From the NCBI GenBank assembly GCA_947631435.1, contig CANRLM010000017.1:1-39063 (forward strand): a stretch of DNA of 39,063 nt, in the 5' to 3' direction. Origin of the DNA: an uncultured Akkermansia sp. GTDB taxonomy: Bacteria; Verrucomicrobiota; Verrucomicrobiia; Verrucomicrobiales; Akkermansiaceae. Position 1 is the stretch's first letter, and every line of letters begins with the position of its first letter. The notes beneath the pieces are model-generated. The model was given only the letters and a program-made list of their open reading frames with translations. It was not told the origin of the DNA and searched no databases. The translations under genes were made by a program, and so were the position numbers. This document shows, one piece after another, positions 8,546 to 17,811 of the stretch.

Positions 8546-10717
8546 ATGGAACAGAATTTTAAGATCACAGGGATGAGCTGCACGGGGTGCGCGGCTCGTG
8601 TGGAGAAAGCCGCGCGAGGCGTGGAGGGGGTGCAGGAAGCGCAAGTGAATCTTGTGGCCGGGAGTTTGCGGGCGGTATGCGCGGGCAGTACGGATGCGCA
8701 GCAGATTGTGGCTGCGGTGCGTCGCATCGGTTTTGGGGCAGAGCATCTGGCGGCGGCTGTGCCACCGCCGGCGAAGGAGAGTGCGGCGGCTGGGTGGCGG
8801 GTGCTTGTTTCTCTTCTTTTGCTCATTCCCCTGGTGGCGCTGCACCACGGCGGGTACGGCTTTTTATGGTTGCAGCTGGGTCTGGCTGTGGGCATCGCGG
8901 GGGTGAATTATCGTTTTTTCACGCGGGGAGTGAGCAGTATCCTGCAGGGAGAACCGGGGATGGATGCGCTGGTGTCGATGGGCGCCGGCGTGGCGTTGAT
9001 TGATTCTGCGCTGCATCTCTTCCCCGGATCAGGGGGAGCGGATGCCATGTATCCGGAGACTGCCGGGATGATACTCACATTCATCTCCGTCGGCAAATGG
9101 TTGGAAGCTCGCGCCACGCACCGGACCGGTCGCGCCGTGGAAAAACTTTCGCGACTTCTGCCGTTTGAATCCACCCGGCTCACCTCTGCCGGGGTTGAGG
9201 AACGCGTGGCGACGGATTCTCTGCGCGTCGGGGACCCGGTCCTCGTTCGGCCCGGGGAGAGGGTTCCCGTGGACGGTGAGGTGGAGGAGGGGAATTCATC
9301 CGTCGATGAATCCACCCTTACGGGCGAAAGCATGCCGGTGGGAAAAACGGCAGGATCGCGCGTGTTTGCCGGCACGTTGAATGCCGATGGCGTGCTGCGC
9401 GTGCGCACGCGGAAGGTTGGGGAGGACTCCGCCTTCTCTGCGGTGATCCGGCTCGTGCGGGATGCCGCTTCGCACAAGGCGCCCGTCGCGCGACTGGCGG
9501 ACAAGGTGGCGGGGATATTTGTGCCGGTGGTGGCAGGCATTGCGTGCATCACGGCGGCCGTGTGGGGAATTCTCGGTTTCGGTTGGGAGCTTGCGTTGGC
9601 GCGAGCGGTGGCGGTGCTGGTGATTTCCTGTCCCTGCGCCCTGGGGCTCGCGACACCGGTGGCCATCATGGTGGGGTCGGGAATCGGAGCAGGCAAGGGA
9701 ATCTTGTTCCGCAACGGGGAGGCCATGGAGGCGGCGGGACGCGCCACCTGCATGGCGCTGGACAAGACCGGAACACTCACACTTGGCGAACCACGGATCA
9801 CGGACGTGCTGACGCGGGAGGGCGTGAGCCGCGACGAGCTTCTGCAATTAGCTGCCAATCTTGAGCGGGGCGCGAATCATCCCCTTGCCCGCGCCGTGCT
9901 GAGCGCAGCGCCGACCCCTGATGCCACGGCGGAACGACTGCGTGCCATCCCGGGACGCGGCGTGCGGGGAGAAATCGGCGGTGTCCTTTGTGCGGCGGGC
10001 AATGCTCGGCTTATGGAGGAGATGCACGTGGCTCTGCCTGCGGAGGCAGGGGCTCCGCAGTTTGCCGGCAAGACGCTGCTGCACATCGCCGGGGATGGAA
10101 AGTGGATGGGCTGTCTTGCCGCGACTGATGCGCCGCGGCCCACGGCGGCGGCGGCCGTGCGGGCCTTGCATGATGCGGGCCTGCGCGTGCTTATGCTCAC
10201 CGGGGACAATGCTCCCACTGCACAGGACGTGGCTTCTGCCACCGGGGTGTCGGAAGTGCACGCCGAGCTCTCCCCGCAGGAGAAGGAGGAATTCGTGCGA
10301 AAGCTGGGAGAGAATGGGGAACGGGTGGCGATGGTGGGCGACGGGGTCAATGATGCGCCGGCTCTCGCGCGCGCTTCGGTGGGCATCGCGATCGGAGCCG
10401 GCGCGGATGTGGCGGCTGAAAGCGCGGGGATCATCCTCATGCACAGCGATCCCATGGACATTGCGCGCGCCGTGTTGCTCAGCCGTGCCATCCTGCGCAA
10501 GATTCGCCAGAATCTTTTCCTTGCGTTCATCTACAACGTCATTGCCATCCCCCTGGCCGCCGGCGTGTTCTTTCCCGTGTGCGGGCTGCTGCTGCCTCCC
10601 GCGGTTGCGGCTGCTGCCATGGGGCTGAGCAGCCTGTGCGTGGTAGGCAATGCACTTCTCCTGCGGAGATTCCGAGATCCTGCGGCAAATCCGCAGGGAC
10701 GGGCAGAGAAAAATTAG
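8546..10717 (+). CDS. copA: P1B-type copper-exporting ATPase
   Basis: Pumps Cu(I) out of the cytoplasm using ATP. 723 residues: one N-terminal heavy-metal domain with GMSCTGC (C12, C15), about eight membrane helices, the actuator loop TGES (259-262), the membrane metal site CPC (362-364), the phosphorylated Asp in DKTGT (D406), the P1B signature GANHPLA, and the hinge [13 protein letters not shown] with a single GMxCxxC domain is the CopA/PacS pattern. The frame opens earlier (8459), but that part overlaps csoR, and the metal-binding domain begins at this ATG two bases after the csoR stop. The last four bases overlap the convergent dus gene. Confidence 0.95.
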   Translation: MEQNFKITGMSCTGCAARVEKAARGVEGVQEAQVNLVAGSLRAVCAGSTDAQQIVAAVRRIGFGAEHLAAAVPPPAKESAAAGWRVLVSLLLLIPLVALHHGGYGFLWLQLGLAVGIAGVNYRFFTRGVSSILQGEPGMDALVSMGAGVALIDSALHLFPGSGGADAMYPETAGMILTFISVGKWLEARATHRTGRAVEKLSRLLPFESTRLTSAGVEERVATDSLRVGDPVLVRPGERVPVDGEVEEGNSSVDESTLTGESMPVGKTAGSRVFAGTLNADGVLRVRTRKVGEDSAFSAVIRLVRDAASHKAPVARLADKVAGIFVPVVAGIACITAAVWGILGFGWELALARAVAVLVISCPCALGLATPVAIMVGSGIGAGKGILFRNGEAMEAAGRATCMALDKTGTLTLGEPRITDVLTREGVSRDELLQLAANLERGANHPLARAVLSAAPTPDATAERLRAIPGRGVRGEIGGVLCAAGNARLMEEMHVALPAEAGAPQFAGKTLLHIAGDGKWMGCLAATDAPRPTAAAAVRALHDAGLRVLMLTGDNAPTAQDVASATGVSEVHAELSPQEKEEFVRKLGENGERVAMVGDGVNDAPALARASVGIAIGAGADVAAESAGIILMHSDPMDIARAVLLSRAILRKIRQNLFLAFIYNVIAIPLAAGVFFPVCGLLLPPAVAAAAMGLSSLCVVGNALLLRRFRDPAANPQGRAEKN

Positions 10718-11691
10718 GAGAGAGAGGCCAGGATATCCCGCAGTTCATCCCATGAGCTGACACGAGCCAGGGCAGAGCGTTTTTCTCTCGTTCCCGGGAT
10801 GCCTTTTGTGAGCGAGAGAATGCGCGCCCTGAGGGCTCGCATCGTCGTGACCTCGTCTCCGTAGTGCCCGGAGACCAATGTCAATTTCGCGTAGCGCAGC
10901 ACCAGGTTCAGCTTTTCCGGAGGGGGTGGTTCCGGCAGCCGCTCGCCGGTATCCAGCAGGTGGCGCGCATGGCGGAAAATCCACGGAGAAGACATGGCTG
11001 CGCGCGCGATCATCACTCCTGCCACGATGCCCTTATCCCGCTCGCGTAAAATATCCTCCGGCTTGCGCAGGTCGCCATTGCCGATGATGGGGATGCGCAC
11101 GCTGCGAGCGCAGTCATAGACGATATCCCAGACTGCCATGCCGCTGTATTGCTGAGAGCGCGTGCGCCCGTGCACGGTGATGGCGCGCACTCCGGCGTTT
11201 TCCAGGCGCATGCAGGCTTCGGCGGCGCAGATGCTGCCGGCATCCCATCCACTGCGGATCTTTGCCGTCACCGGGCAGTCCTCCCCCAGCTCCTGCACCA
11301 CGGCGCGCGCGATACGCTCGAGCAGTGGCAGATCCTTCATCAGCGAGGCGCCTCCATTGCGCCCTACCACTTTCGGCACCGGGCAGCCGGCGTTGATATC
11401 GATAAAATCCGGGTGCACCGCATCCACGATGATCCGCGCTGCCGCCGCCATCTGCCCCGGTTCCGCCCCGAATATCTGCACCCCCACCGGTCTCTGCTCA
11501 TCGCCGAGCTGCACGTACCGTCGCGTACGCTCCCAGGCTTGCAGGACGCCTGCGGCGGAGACAAATTCCGTCTCGAGCACATCAGCCCCCTCCTCTTTGC
11601 AGAGAGCGCGGAAGATCGGATCCGTCACCCCCGCCATCGGGGCGAGATACAGGCAGAACTTCCTCAACCACGGCATCTGATCCGCGTTCAT
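10714..11691 (-). CDS. dusB: tRNA-dihydrouridine synthase, DusB-like
   Basis: An FMN enzyme that reduces specific tRNA uridines to dihydrouridine. The predicted 325 residues show the TIM-barrel start [15 protein letters not shown], the catalytic Cys in [20 protein letters not shown] (about C103), the FMN/substrate motifs VTAKIRSGW and [14 protein letters not shown], and [19 protein letters not shown] corresponds to the usual GRGA...PWIF. The frame extends to 11718, but that reaches the rpsP terminator, so the ATG at 11691 is preferred (11676 is possible). Assignment to DusB rather than another Dus subtype is by overall resemblance. It converges with copA; the stop codons overlap. Confidence 0.88.
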   Translation of the reverse strand: MNADQMPWLRKFCLYLAPMAGVTDPIFRALCKEEGADVLETEFVSAAGVLQAWERTRRYVQLGDEQRPVGVQIFGAEPGQMAAAARIIVDAVHPDFIDINAGCPVPKVVGRNGGASLMKDLPLLERIARAVVQELGEDCPVTAKIRSGWDAGSICAAEACMRLENAGVRAITVHGRTRSQQYSGMAVWDIVYDCARSVRIPIIGNGDLRKPEDILRERDKGIVAGVMIARAAMSSPWIFRHARHLLDTGERLPEPPPPEKLNLVLRYAKLTLVSGHYGDEVTTMRALRARILSLTKGIPGTREKRSALARVSSWDELRDILASLS

Positions 11692-11716
11692 TGCTTTTTT
11701 CGCATTCGTTCTCACC

Positions 11717-11758
11717 AAAAGAAAGCGCCTCTCACAGCGCGTTCACTGTGAAAGACGC
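11717..11758 (-). terminator. intrinsic terminator of rpsP
   Basis: On the minus strand GCGTCTTTCACAG (11758-11746) pairs along all 13 bases, with G-U pairs, with CTGTGAGAGGCGC (11737-11725). The loop is 8 bases and is followed by TTTCTTTT. It lies about 45 bases after the rpsP stop and just before dus, so most rpsP transcripts should end here. Confidence 0.85.
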
Positions 11759-11804
11759 ATGGACGTACGCCTGCATGCACTGCAAGTCTGCCGTGCCGTA
11801 CGGT

Positions 11805-12047
11805 TCAGGCGGTGGCGCGAGCCTTCCTGATGATGGAGGCGACGGTTTCAGACGCCTTAGCGCCTGTCTTGAGCCATTTATCCACCTTTTCGAGCTCGAT
11901 CGTGTAGTTTACTCCTTCCACCATCGGATTATAGGTGCCCACCTGCTCAATGAACGCCCCATCACGCCGCTTGTGGCTGTCTACCACGACGATCTTGTAG
12001 TACGGACGATTCTTGGAACCCTGGCGGTTGAGTCGAATTGATACCAT
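11805..12047 (-). CDS. rpsP: 30S ribosomal protein S16
   Basis: A small-subunit assembly protein, 80 residues. The typical start [21 protein letters not shown] and the conserved VGTYNP followed by the [20 protein letters not shown] segment make this certain. The open frame extends 23 codons upstream, but the S16 sequence starts at this ATG. Unlike many genomes, rimM, trmD and rplS do not follow; instead a strong terminator and then dus are downstream. Confidence 0.96.
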   Translation of the reverse strand: MVSIRLNRQGSKNRPYYKIVVVDSHKRRDGAFIEQVGTYNPMVEGVNYTIELEKVDKWLKTGAKASETVASIIRKARATA

Positions 12048-12106
12048 AATAAACGAGAGTTGTTGCTTCCACGGCAGCGAGGTTCCCCCCGGAACTGCGG
12101 AGCCGC

Positions 12107-12135
12107 AGGGTACCACACGGTAATTGGGTTGTCAA
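12107..12135 (-). promoter_or_regulatory. rpsP promoter
   Basis: On the minus strand, TTGACA (12135-12130), a 17-base spacer and TACCCT (12112-12107). The -35 is perfect. The leader to the rpsP ATG is about 50 bases. Confidence 0.6.
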
Positions 12136-12186
12136 GCCAAAACAAGCACGAAGTGGATAGTTCGCGCGGCCGGCGAGGGAATTTTC

Positions 12187-12215
12187 TTTTCGAAAATAGC
12201 ACAGCGTGATACAAT
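12187..12215 (+). promoter_or_regulatory. candidate promoter of the GH13 gene, near-leaderless
   Basis: TACAAT (12210-12215) is a good -10, with a weak -35 TTTTCG 17 bases upstream. The ATG follows nine bases after the -10, so little or no leader would be made, and no Shine-Dalgarno is seen. It is divergent from the rpsP promoter. Confidence 0.4.
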
Positions 12216-12224
12216 GACCGGCAC

Positions 12225-13988
12225 ATGCGCCCTGTAATTTACCAGCTTTTTGTTCGACATTTTTCCAATTTTCAGAAGGGAGGAGTGCGCAACGGCACAC
12301 GCAAACAAAACGGGTGCGGAACCTTTGCCGGCGTGAATGATGCAGCACTGGAGGCTATCGCACAGATGGGCGTCACGCATCTGTGGCTTACCGGCGTGCT
12401 ACGCCACGCCACGCAGACGCCTCATCCCGGGTTACCGGCACATCCGGCATGCGTTGTGAAGGGAATCGCAGGCAGCCCGTATGCCGTGACCGACTATTTT
12501 GATGTGGATCCGGATCTGGCGGAAGAGCCGCAGGAACGGATGGAAGAATTTTGCGCTCTGCTGGGGCGGGTACGCCGCTGCGGCATGGTGCCGATGCTGG
12601 ATTTTGTGCCAAACCACGTGTCGCGCTGCTACGCATCGCGGGGGCACTCCGAACTCGAGCCCGGCATGTGGGACAGGAAAGACGTGTTCTTCGCCCGCGA
12701 CAACGCGTTCTACTATCTCGCTCCCCCGCCGAACGGCGATCGAAGGGTCATCCTGCCGGAGGGAGAATTCGAAGCCGAGCGCGGTTGCGGACGTGTCACC
12801 GGCAACAACGCCGCCACCTGGCTCCCCTCCGTATTTGACTGGTACGAAACCGTGAAGCTTAACTACGGCTGCGATTACCGCCATGGCGCGGCGGAAGCTG
12901 AGTCCCTCCCCGGTGTGCTCACTACGGCCGATGCCGTGCCACGCACCTGGCGTATCATGGATCATGTGCTGGCGTGGTGGCAGGAGCTCGGCGTCGGCGG
13001 CTTCCGATGCGATATGGCCCACATGATTCCGCTGCCTTTCTGGCGCTGGGAAATTGCCCGGGCCCGACTCCGGGATGAGGCCGTTTTCTTCATGGCAGAA
13101 GCATACGACGACCCCATGAAGCTCACCCCCGGCGACCCGCTGCAGGATCTGCTTGCAGCCGGTTTCAGCGGCGTTTATGATGCCCCGGCTTACCGGGCCC
13201 TGCGGGATCTCTACGAAGGCGGAGTCTGGGCAAATGATTTAGACACCTTCCACCGCCCGGAAAATCCGCTCTTCACCGGCGGCGTTCGCTTCGTAGAAAA
13301 CCACGATGAGCCCCGTCTGGCCTCCCCTCTCTTCTGGGGAAACTGCGGAGCCGACGTCGCGCGTGCCGTGATGACTGCGCAGTACACCACATCCTGCGGC
13401 CCGGTTCTCTTCTACAACGGACAGGAGACGCTGGAACGCGCGGAGGGCCCTACCGGCTTCGGCGGAGATAACGGTCGCACCAGCATCTTTGACTACACCA
13501 CCCTGCCTCGCCTGCAACGCTGGACCTGCGGAGGAAGGTACGACGGCTCCGAGCTTTCGACTGAAGAATTGGAGCTGCGCTGCTTCTGCGGGCGACTCCT
13601 GCGCTTCCTGCAGCACCCCGCCCTCGCCGCCGGGACTTTTTACGGACTGAACTGGTCGAACCGGGCTACCCCGGGCTATGGACGCGAGGGAGAGGAAACC
13701 ACCTCCGGGCACCGCCTCTACGCGTTCCTCCGCCACAACTCACAGAGTCGTCACACCCTGCTTATTGTCTGCAATTTCTCCCCAAATCGAAACGCCGACA
13801 CACACATCCACATCCCACGTAATGCTTGCGAGTGGGCCCACAAGACAGCGCCGCGTTTTTCCTTTACCGACATTCTCGATCCTGCCTCTGCACCTCTCTC
13901 CGCTACTCCCGATCAACTGGACACCGACGGTCTGCCCGTCCACATTCCAGCGGGGAACGCCCGCATCTTCGAGTGGAAACAAGAATGA
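12225..13988 (+). CDS. GH13 alpha-amylase-family glycoside hydrolase or transferase
   Basis: A 587-residue GH13 enzyme with the four conserved regions: DFVPNH (126-131), GFRCDMAHM with nucleophile D263, AEAYDD with acid/base E292, and ENHD with transition-state Asp D361. It starts directly in the catalytic barrel (MRPVIYQLFVRHFSN) without a signal peptide, so it is cytoplasmic. The C-terminal beta domain ends in an ARIFEWKQE strand. A long insertion between regions I and II (about 140-250) includes CGRVTGNNAATW. The substrate is not readable; intracellular alpha-glucan or malto-oligosaccharide metabolism is likely. It stands alone after its own promoter. The first methionine is supported by the barrel start. 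Confidence 0.88.
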   Translation: MRPVIYQLFVRHFSNFQKGGVRNGTRKQNGCGTFAGVNDAALEAIAQMGVTHLWLTGVLRHATQTPHPGLPAHPACVVKGIAGSPYAVTDYFDVDPDLAEEPQERMEEFCALLGRVRRCGMVPMLDFVPNHVSRCYASRGHSELEPGMWDRKDVFFARDNAFYYLAPPPNGDRRVILPEGEFEAERGCGRVTGNNAATWLPSVFDWYETVKLNYGCDYRHGAAEAESLPGVLTTADAVPRTWRIMDHVLAWWQELGVGGFRCDMAHMIPLPFWRWEIARARLRDEAVFFMAEAYDDPMKLTPGDPLQDLLAAGFSGVYDAPAYRALRDLYEGGVWANDLDTFHRPENPLFTGGVRFVENHDEPRLASPLFWGNCGADVARAVMTAQYTTSCGPVLFYNGQETLERAEGPTGFGGDNGRTSIFDYTTLPRLQRWTCGGRYDGSELSTEELELRCFCGRLLRFLQHPALAAGTFYGLNWSNRATPGYGREGEETTSGHRLYAFLRHNSQSRHTLLIVCNFSPNRNADTHIHIPRNACEWAHKTAPRFSFTDILDPASAPLSATPDQLDTDGLPVHIPAGNARIFEWKQE

Positions 13989-14033
13989 GAGATTCCTGCA
14001 CCCAAAGCCACGGGAGCGTCAACGATAAAAAAA

Positions 14034-14086
14034 GAACGCGCAAAGCGCGCCAGATCAATACTTCGTGCTTCCCTTTGGTTTTGTGT
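14034..14086 (+). repeat. dispersed intergenic repeat, copy 3
   Basis: GCGCAAAGCGCGCC followed by ATCAATACTTCG, then TGCTTCCCTTTGG. It lies between the GH13 gene and the small gene at 14164 and shares core and tail with copies 4 and 7. Confidence 0.6.
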
Positions 14087-14129
14087 TTTGGCAAACGTTG
14101 CGTTTGCCCCGGTTTTTTGCGAAGCTTCC

Positions 14130-14157
14130 TTGAAAAAAAAATTACAGCGTGTAAAAT
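14130..14157 (+). promoter_or_regulatory. promoter of the 93-residue gene, leaderless type
   Basis: TTGAAA (14130-14135), a 16-base spacer and TAAAAT (14152-14157). The ATG is exactly six bases after the -10, so the transcript would start at or next to the start codon. There is no Shine-Dalgarno. Confidence 0.55.
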
Positions 14158-14163
14158 GGCGCC

Positions 14164-14445
14164 ATGCCTGAGATCAAACGAGAGGAACTTGCTAAAGCGA
14201 TTATTCTGCTGAACGGCACGTTGAAGTACGATGCTGTGGTAATGACACGGGACGGGAAAGTGAAGGCGGGAAAAGCAACGGGGGAAGACACGATCTGCGT
14301 ACTAATGACGGCAACCGAGTTAGCAAAGATACTGTGTGAAGAGGGACTTTTTGCCTACACGGAGAAAGAATTGAAAAAATGGGCGAACGAAATAGATATT
14401 GCTCCATTTCAAGCGAAGGCGGATGCGCTGAGCCAAGATATTTGA
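14164..14445 (+). CDS. small protein of unknown function
   Basis: 93 residues, not recognised. It begins MPEIKREELAKAIILLNGTL and contains a beta-rich stretch (YDAVVMTRDGKVKAGKATGEDT), then a helical half (TATELAKILCEEGLF, KELKKWANEID). There is no signal peptide or membrane helix, so it is probably a soluble cytoplasmic protein. Support for expression is the good promoter exactly in front of the ATG and the balanced codon use. It is flanked by a dispersed repeat and by the amidase gene, which has its own promoter. No function is offered. Confidence 0.65.
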   Translation: MPEIKREELAKAIILLNGTLKYDAVVMTRDGKVKAGKATGEDTICVLMTATELAKILCEEGLFAYTEKELKKWANEIDIAPFQAKADALSQDI

Positions 14446-14511
14446 CCGGGCACGAAGCGACAGCGGAGGCGGAGGGATAGAGCACACTCGTCACTCGTGC
14501 TTCAAATTGGC

Positions 14512-14540
14512 TTGTCTCTTCCCCGGGTAGAAGGTAAACT
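14512..14540 (+). promoter_or_regulatory. promoter of the amidase gene, leaderless type
   Basis: TTGTCT (14512-14517), a 17-base spacer and TAAACT (14535-14540), with the ATG exactly six bases farther on. No ribosome-binding site lies between. Confidence 0.5.
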
Positions 14541-14546
14541 CACGTC

Positions 14547-15455
14547 ATGATTCGCGGGGTATTCATGCTGTTGCTGCTGCTGGCGGGCGAATTGTACGCG
14601 CAATGGCAGATCCAGAATGTGGGAGCGATGAAGGGGGGAACGGTTGTACTGGACATCGGGCATTTCATGGGGGGAGAAGGCGCCTCTGCTCCGGGGGCGG
14701 TGAACGGGACGATTCTGAGGGAATGTGAATTCTGGTATCGATATGCCGGAGTGGTGAAGGAAGTCATCATGCGCGCGGGCTGGAACTGCGTGGTCACAAA
14801 CCGCGGCTTTGCCCCCACGCACGAACCCCTGGCAGGCATCGCAAGAAAAACCGGTGTCGTTCAACTGCGCCGACCGGATGCCGGCGGAAAACGCACTCCT
14901 TCCCGCTACCACCCGGACCGCGTGGGAAGCGGCATGGTAAGCGCCGATTACGCCATCTGGAAAAAAGCCGCGTGCATCGTCTTCCTTCACCTCAACAGCT
15001 CAGGCAGCCGCTGGACGAGCGCCGGACGCAGCGTCATCCTCTGCAACCATTTCAACGGACGCGGCCTCGCGAGCTCAATCTGCCGGGCATTGGACAGCGA
15101 AGTACTCAACCACGGCATGCCCAATGGCGGACGCGGCTGCTCCATCGAAGTGCGCCGCGTGGATGCCGACCGTGCGGCGGGCTGGCTGAACGCCTGTGAT
15201 GATTCGGGTATCCCTGCGGCCGTGGTAGAGGCGGCATTCGTCAACAACCGAGCGCATGCGGAATACCTCACCCGCGATGCCGGCGCGCGCGCCTTTGCGC
15301 AAGCTATCGGCCACGGCATCGTGAACTTTCTCCGTAGCGGCGCCTCACCCCGCCATGTGCGAAAAAATGAGAACGCGCCGGACGTTGGCTCGTTCGGCTA
15401 CTCTGCTGAATCCCGGCGCCTGAGCGTTCCGGGGGCTAAGCGTCTGCTGCCTTGA
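14547..15455 (+). CDS. exported N-acetylmuramoyl-L-alanine amidase-like protein (Amidase_3 fold)
   Basis: 302 residues with a signal peptide (MIRGVFMLLLLLAGELYA). The Amidase_3 zinc site can be traced: H39 in LDIGHFMGGEG, E59 in LRECEF, H148 in FLHLNSS, and the catalytic Glu in VVEAAFVNN (E228). These correspond to the DPGHGG, E, H and VEGGF motifs of the family. Its periplasmic role would be to cleave the bond between MurNAc and the stem peptide. The first motif is unusual (DIGHFMGGEG rather than DPGHGG), and an insertion follows at about 85-130. The tail from about 265 is probably disordered. Its end overlaps the convergent aroE by 20 bases. Confidence 0.78.
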   Translation: MIRGVFMLLLLLAGELYAQWQIQNVGAMKGGTVVLDIGHFMGGEGASAPGAVNGTILRECEFWYRYAGVVKEVIMRAGWNCVVTNRGFAPTHEPLAGIARKTGVVQLRRPDAGGKRTPSRYHPDRVGSGMVSADYAIWKKAACIVFLHLNSSGSRWTSAGRSVILCNHFNGRGLASSICRALDSEVLNHGMPNGGRGCSIEVRRVDADRAAGWLNACDDSGIPAAVVEAAFVNNRAHAEYLTRDAGARAFAQAIGHGIVNFLRSGASPRHVRKNENAPDVGSFGYSAESRRLSVPGAKRLLP

Positions 15456-16338
15456 ACAGAGCTGCACGCATCGCCGCTGTATCCGCCGGTCGCCCGAACC
15501 ATTTTGCGAAGGACAGTGCGCCCTGCCCCAGCAGCATATCCCGCCCGTCGCACACCATGCACCCCTTCGCCCGCGCTGCACGCTGCAACGGCGTGTCATG
15601 CGTGATGAGGTCGAACACGACATGCCCCTCGCACAGCAATTCGGCTGCTATCGGAAGCGGATCATCCTCAGAAAGCCCCAAACTCGTGGCATTCACGATA
15701 ATGTGCGCTTCCTGCGCTGCCGCGCGGATCTGTTCTTTATCCGACAAGAGCACGGCGGTATTGCGCAGCTCCGGTGTGACTTCGCGCAGCCGCGCCGCAA
15801 GTTGTTCGAGTTCCGGACGCGGACGATTGGCAAGCAACAAGTGGCGACACCCGGACAGCGCACACTGCATCGCAAGCGCACTCCCCGCGCCGCCGCACGC
15901 GCCGAGAATCATGACACACTCTCCCGCCAGTCGACTTCCGCAGTGTTCTGCCAGTGCGTACTCAAAACCGGGGCCATCCGTGTTGCCACCTTGAATTTTC
16001 CCGGCGCGGAACACGAGCGTATTCGCCGCTCCGCTCAACTCGGAAAGTCGATCCGCTTCATCCGCTACGGCACGGGCCTCCCGCTTGAACGGCACGGTCA
16101 CATTGAGCCCGAGAAAATCCAGGGCTCTCAGGCGCTGCACGAGGTGACGAAAAGCCCCGGGTTCCCTGGGGCACAGAATGCGCACGTACGAACCGCCGAC
16201 GCCGGCGGAACGCATGGCCGCCAGCTGCATGGCGGGCGAGAGGGAATGAGCAATCGGATTCCCCACCACACCCAGCCGGGGACGCGGGAGCGAATTGATC
16301 TGCGCTTCCAGCTCCCCGATGGTGAAAACGTCCTGCAT
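15436..16338 (-). CDS. aroE: shikimate dehydrogenase
   Basis: Reduces 3-dehydroshikimate with NADPH. 300 residues: the substrate site GNPIAHSLSP (26-35), LNVTVPFK with catalytic Lys (K85), NTDGPGF with catalytic Asp (D121), the nucleotide loop GACGGAGSA (146-154), and NATSLGL. The first 20 residues before the domain (MQDVFTIGELEAQINSL) are extra relative to many homologues. It is last in the minus-strand unit with trmB, tgt and yajC, 19 bases after yajC. It overlaps the amidase convergently. Confidence 0.95.
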   Translation of the reverse strand: MQDVFTIGELEAQINSLPRPRLGVVGNPIAHSLSPAMQLAAMRSAGVGGSYVRILCPREPGAFRHLVQRLRALDFLGLNVTVPFKREARAVADEADRLSELSGAANTLVFRAGKIQGGNTDGPGFEYALAEHCGSRLAGECVMILGACGGAGSALAMQCALSGCRHLLLANRPRPELEQLAARLREVTPELRNTAVLLSDKEQIRAAAQEAHIIVNATSLGLSEDDPLPIAAELLCEGHVVFDLITHDTPLQRAARAKGCMVCDGRDMLLGQGALSFAKWFGRPADTAAMRAALFKAADA

Positions 16339-16357
16339 GCGCCGTGAATGAGAAACT

Positions 16358-16684
16358 TCAATTCTCCGGCGAACCGTCCTTGCCGACAGTCTGCACGATC
16401 TGACTCTTCACGATCTTGATGACTACATTCGGCGCAATCTCCAACCGCACGGTGGAATCCTTCACCTCACGCACGATGCCGAAAATTCCGCCGGCAGAGA
16501 CGACCTTGTCGCCCGGTTTGAGAGCATCCTGTCGTGCTTTGAGTTCCTTCTGCTGCTTGCGCTGAGGACGAATCGCGATGAAGTAAAAAATCACGAAGAT
16601 GAGAACCAGCGTGATGAGCATCTGGTAGGGATTGCCCTCCGTGGCGGGGGCTGCGGCTTGTGCCAGGATCGGTGTTATGTTCAT
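16358..16684 (-). CDS. yajC: preprotein translocase subunit YajC
   Basis: 108 residues: a short periplasmic N-terminus, one membrane helix (MLITLVLIFVIFYFIAIRP) followed by the hallmark RPQRKQQKE, then a small cytoplasmic domain (LKPGDKVVSAGGIFGIV). YajC associates with SecDF-YidC at the Sec translocon. The pairing tgt-yajC is a common bacterial gene order, which supports both calls. The ATG overlaps the tgt stop (ATGA). Confidence 0.94.
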   Translation of the reverse strand: MNITPILAQAAAPATEGNPYQMLITLVLIFVIFYFIAIRPQRKQQKELKARQDALKPGDKVVSAGGIFGIVREVKDSTVRLEIAPNVVIKIVKSQIVQTVGKDGSPEN

Positions 16685-17811
16685 GGTATTTGATGAGCTT
16701 GGTAACGCGCGATGAAGCTGCTTTTGAAGGCAGCGAATTGTCCGGCCGCAATGGCGCTTCGCGCTTGCGCCATGAGCCGCAGGTAAAAGTGAAGATTTTG
16801 GAAGGAGAGCAGACGCTGCCCCAACGTCTCCCCGGCACGGAAAAAATGCCGCACTGCCGCGCGGGAAAAACGCGTAACATGCGCGTACCCCTCTGCATCG
16901 ATGGGACGTTCATCGTGCTTCCACCGTTCATTGGTGATGTGCATCGGCCCGTCCGGAGTGAGCGCCACGCCGTGCCGCGCCAGACGCGTCGGCATCACAC
17001 AATCGAACATGTCCACGCCACGCTCAATCATCTCCAGAATTTGCACCGGCGTGCCGAGTCCCATCGCGTAGCGCGCCTTATGCTGCGGCAAATGGGGAGT
17101 TGTGTTCTCAATGGCGCGCAGCATCTCGGATTCCGGCTCCCCCACCGACACCCCGCCAATGGCGTAGCCGTCCCAATCCATCCCCGCAAGTTCCTCCGCA
17201 CAGGCGCGTCGCAAGTCGGCATACACGGACCCCTGCACGATGCCGAAGTGTTGCTGCGCCCCCTTCCCGCTGGTGGGAGCATGCTCCTGCACCCATGTCT
17301 TGCAACGCTTTGCCCAGCGGATCGTGTAGCCCAGGGATTGCTCGGCATAGCGCCGCTCGCAGGGATACGGCGGACACTCGTCAAAGAGCATCGCGATATC
17401 CGCCCCGAGGTTCGCCTGAATCTCCATGCTGCGCTCCGGGGTAAGCAGGGTGTAGGCGCCGTCAATATGGTTGCGGAACCGCACTCCCTCCTCCGTGATC
17501 TTGCGCAGTTTGGCGAGACTCCACACCTGGAATCCTCCGGAATCCGTCAGCATGGGGCGTTCCCAGCCGGCAAAGCGGTGCAGCCCCCCGAGGTCGCGAA
17601 TAAGCTCATCCCCGGGGCGCAAGCTCAGATGGTACGTGTTGCCGAGAATGATGCGCGCACCGAGCAACTCCAATTCCTCCGGGTGCAACGTTTTCACCGT
17701 TCCTTGCGTCCCCACGGGCATGAAGATGGGCGTGGGGACATCGCCATGCGGCAAGTGAAGCGTGCCACAGCGTGCCCCGGTGGGGTCGGTGTTGTGTAAT
17801 TCAAAGCTCAT
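16681..17811 (-). CDS. tgt: tRNA-guanine transglycosylase lacking the usual zinc site
   Basis: Exchanges G34 for the queuosine precursor in tRNAs with GUN anticodons. 376 residues starting MSFELHNTD; the 29 earlier codons overlap trmB and are excluded. Catalytic and substrate motifs are intact: TDSGGFQ (D90), FDECPPYP (D144), GGVSVGEP, MGLGTP, and nucleophile D270 in MFDCVMPTR. The zinc ligands are absent. Where E. coli Tgt has ECDCYTC and a His in TIHNL, this protein has AEGYAHV (305-311) and SFQNL (Q338), with no Cys nearby. The family is clear; activity without zinc is an open question. It overlaps trmB by 11 bases and yajC by four. Confidence 0.92.
   Translation of the reverse strand: MSFELHNTDPTGARCGTLHLPHGDVPTPIFMPVGTQGTVKTLHPEELELLGARIILGNTYHLSLRPGDELIRDLGGLHRFAGWERPMLTDSGGFQVWSLAKLRKITEEGVRFRNHIDGAYTLLTPERSMEIQANLGADIAMLFDECPPYPCERRYAEQSLGYTIRWAKRCKTWVQEHAPTSGKGAQQHFGIVQGSVYADLRRACAEELAGMDWDGYAIGGVSVGEPESEMLRAIENTTPHLPQHKARYAMGLGTPVQILEMIERGVDMFDCVMPTRLARHGVALTPDGPMHITNERWKHDERPIDAEGYAHVTRFSRAAVRHFFRAGETLGQRLLSFQNLHFYLRLMAQARSAIAAGQFAAFKSSFIARYQAHQIP

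Noticed and set aside
5777..8895. Two long minus-strand frames (543 and 544 codons) across the barrel, dapF, aroK and csoR genes
   Set aside because: Antisense shadows of recognised genes in G+C-rich DNA; low-complexity His/Arg-rich products with no domain.
8908..9858. 316-codon minus-strand frame inside copA
   Set aside because: CopA is unambiguous; the Ser/Thr/Pro-rich product is a shadow.
16660..17799. 379-codon plus-strand frame opposite tgt
   Set aside because: Tgt on the other strand is certain; the product has no family signal.
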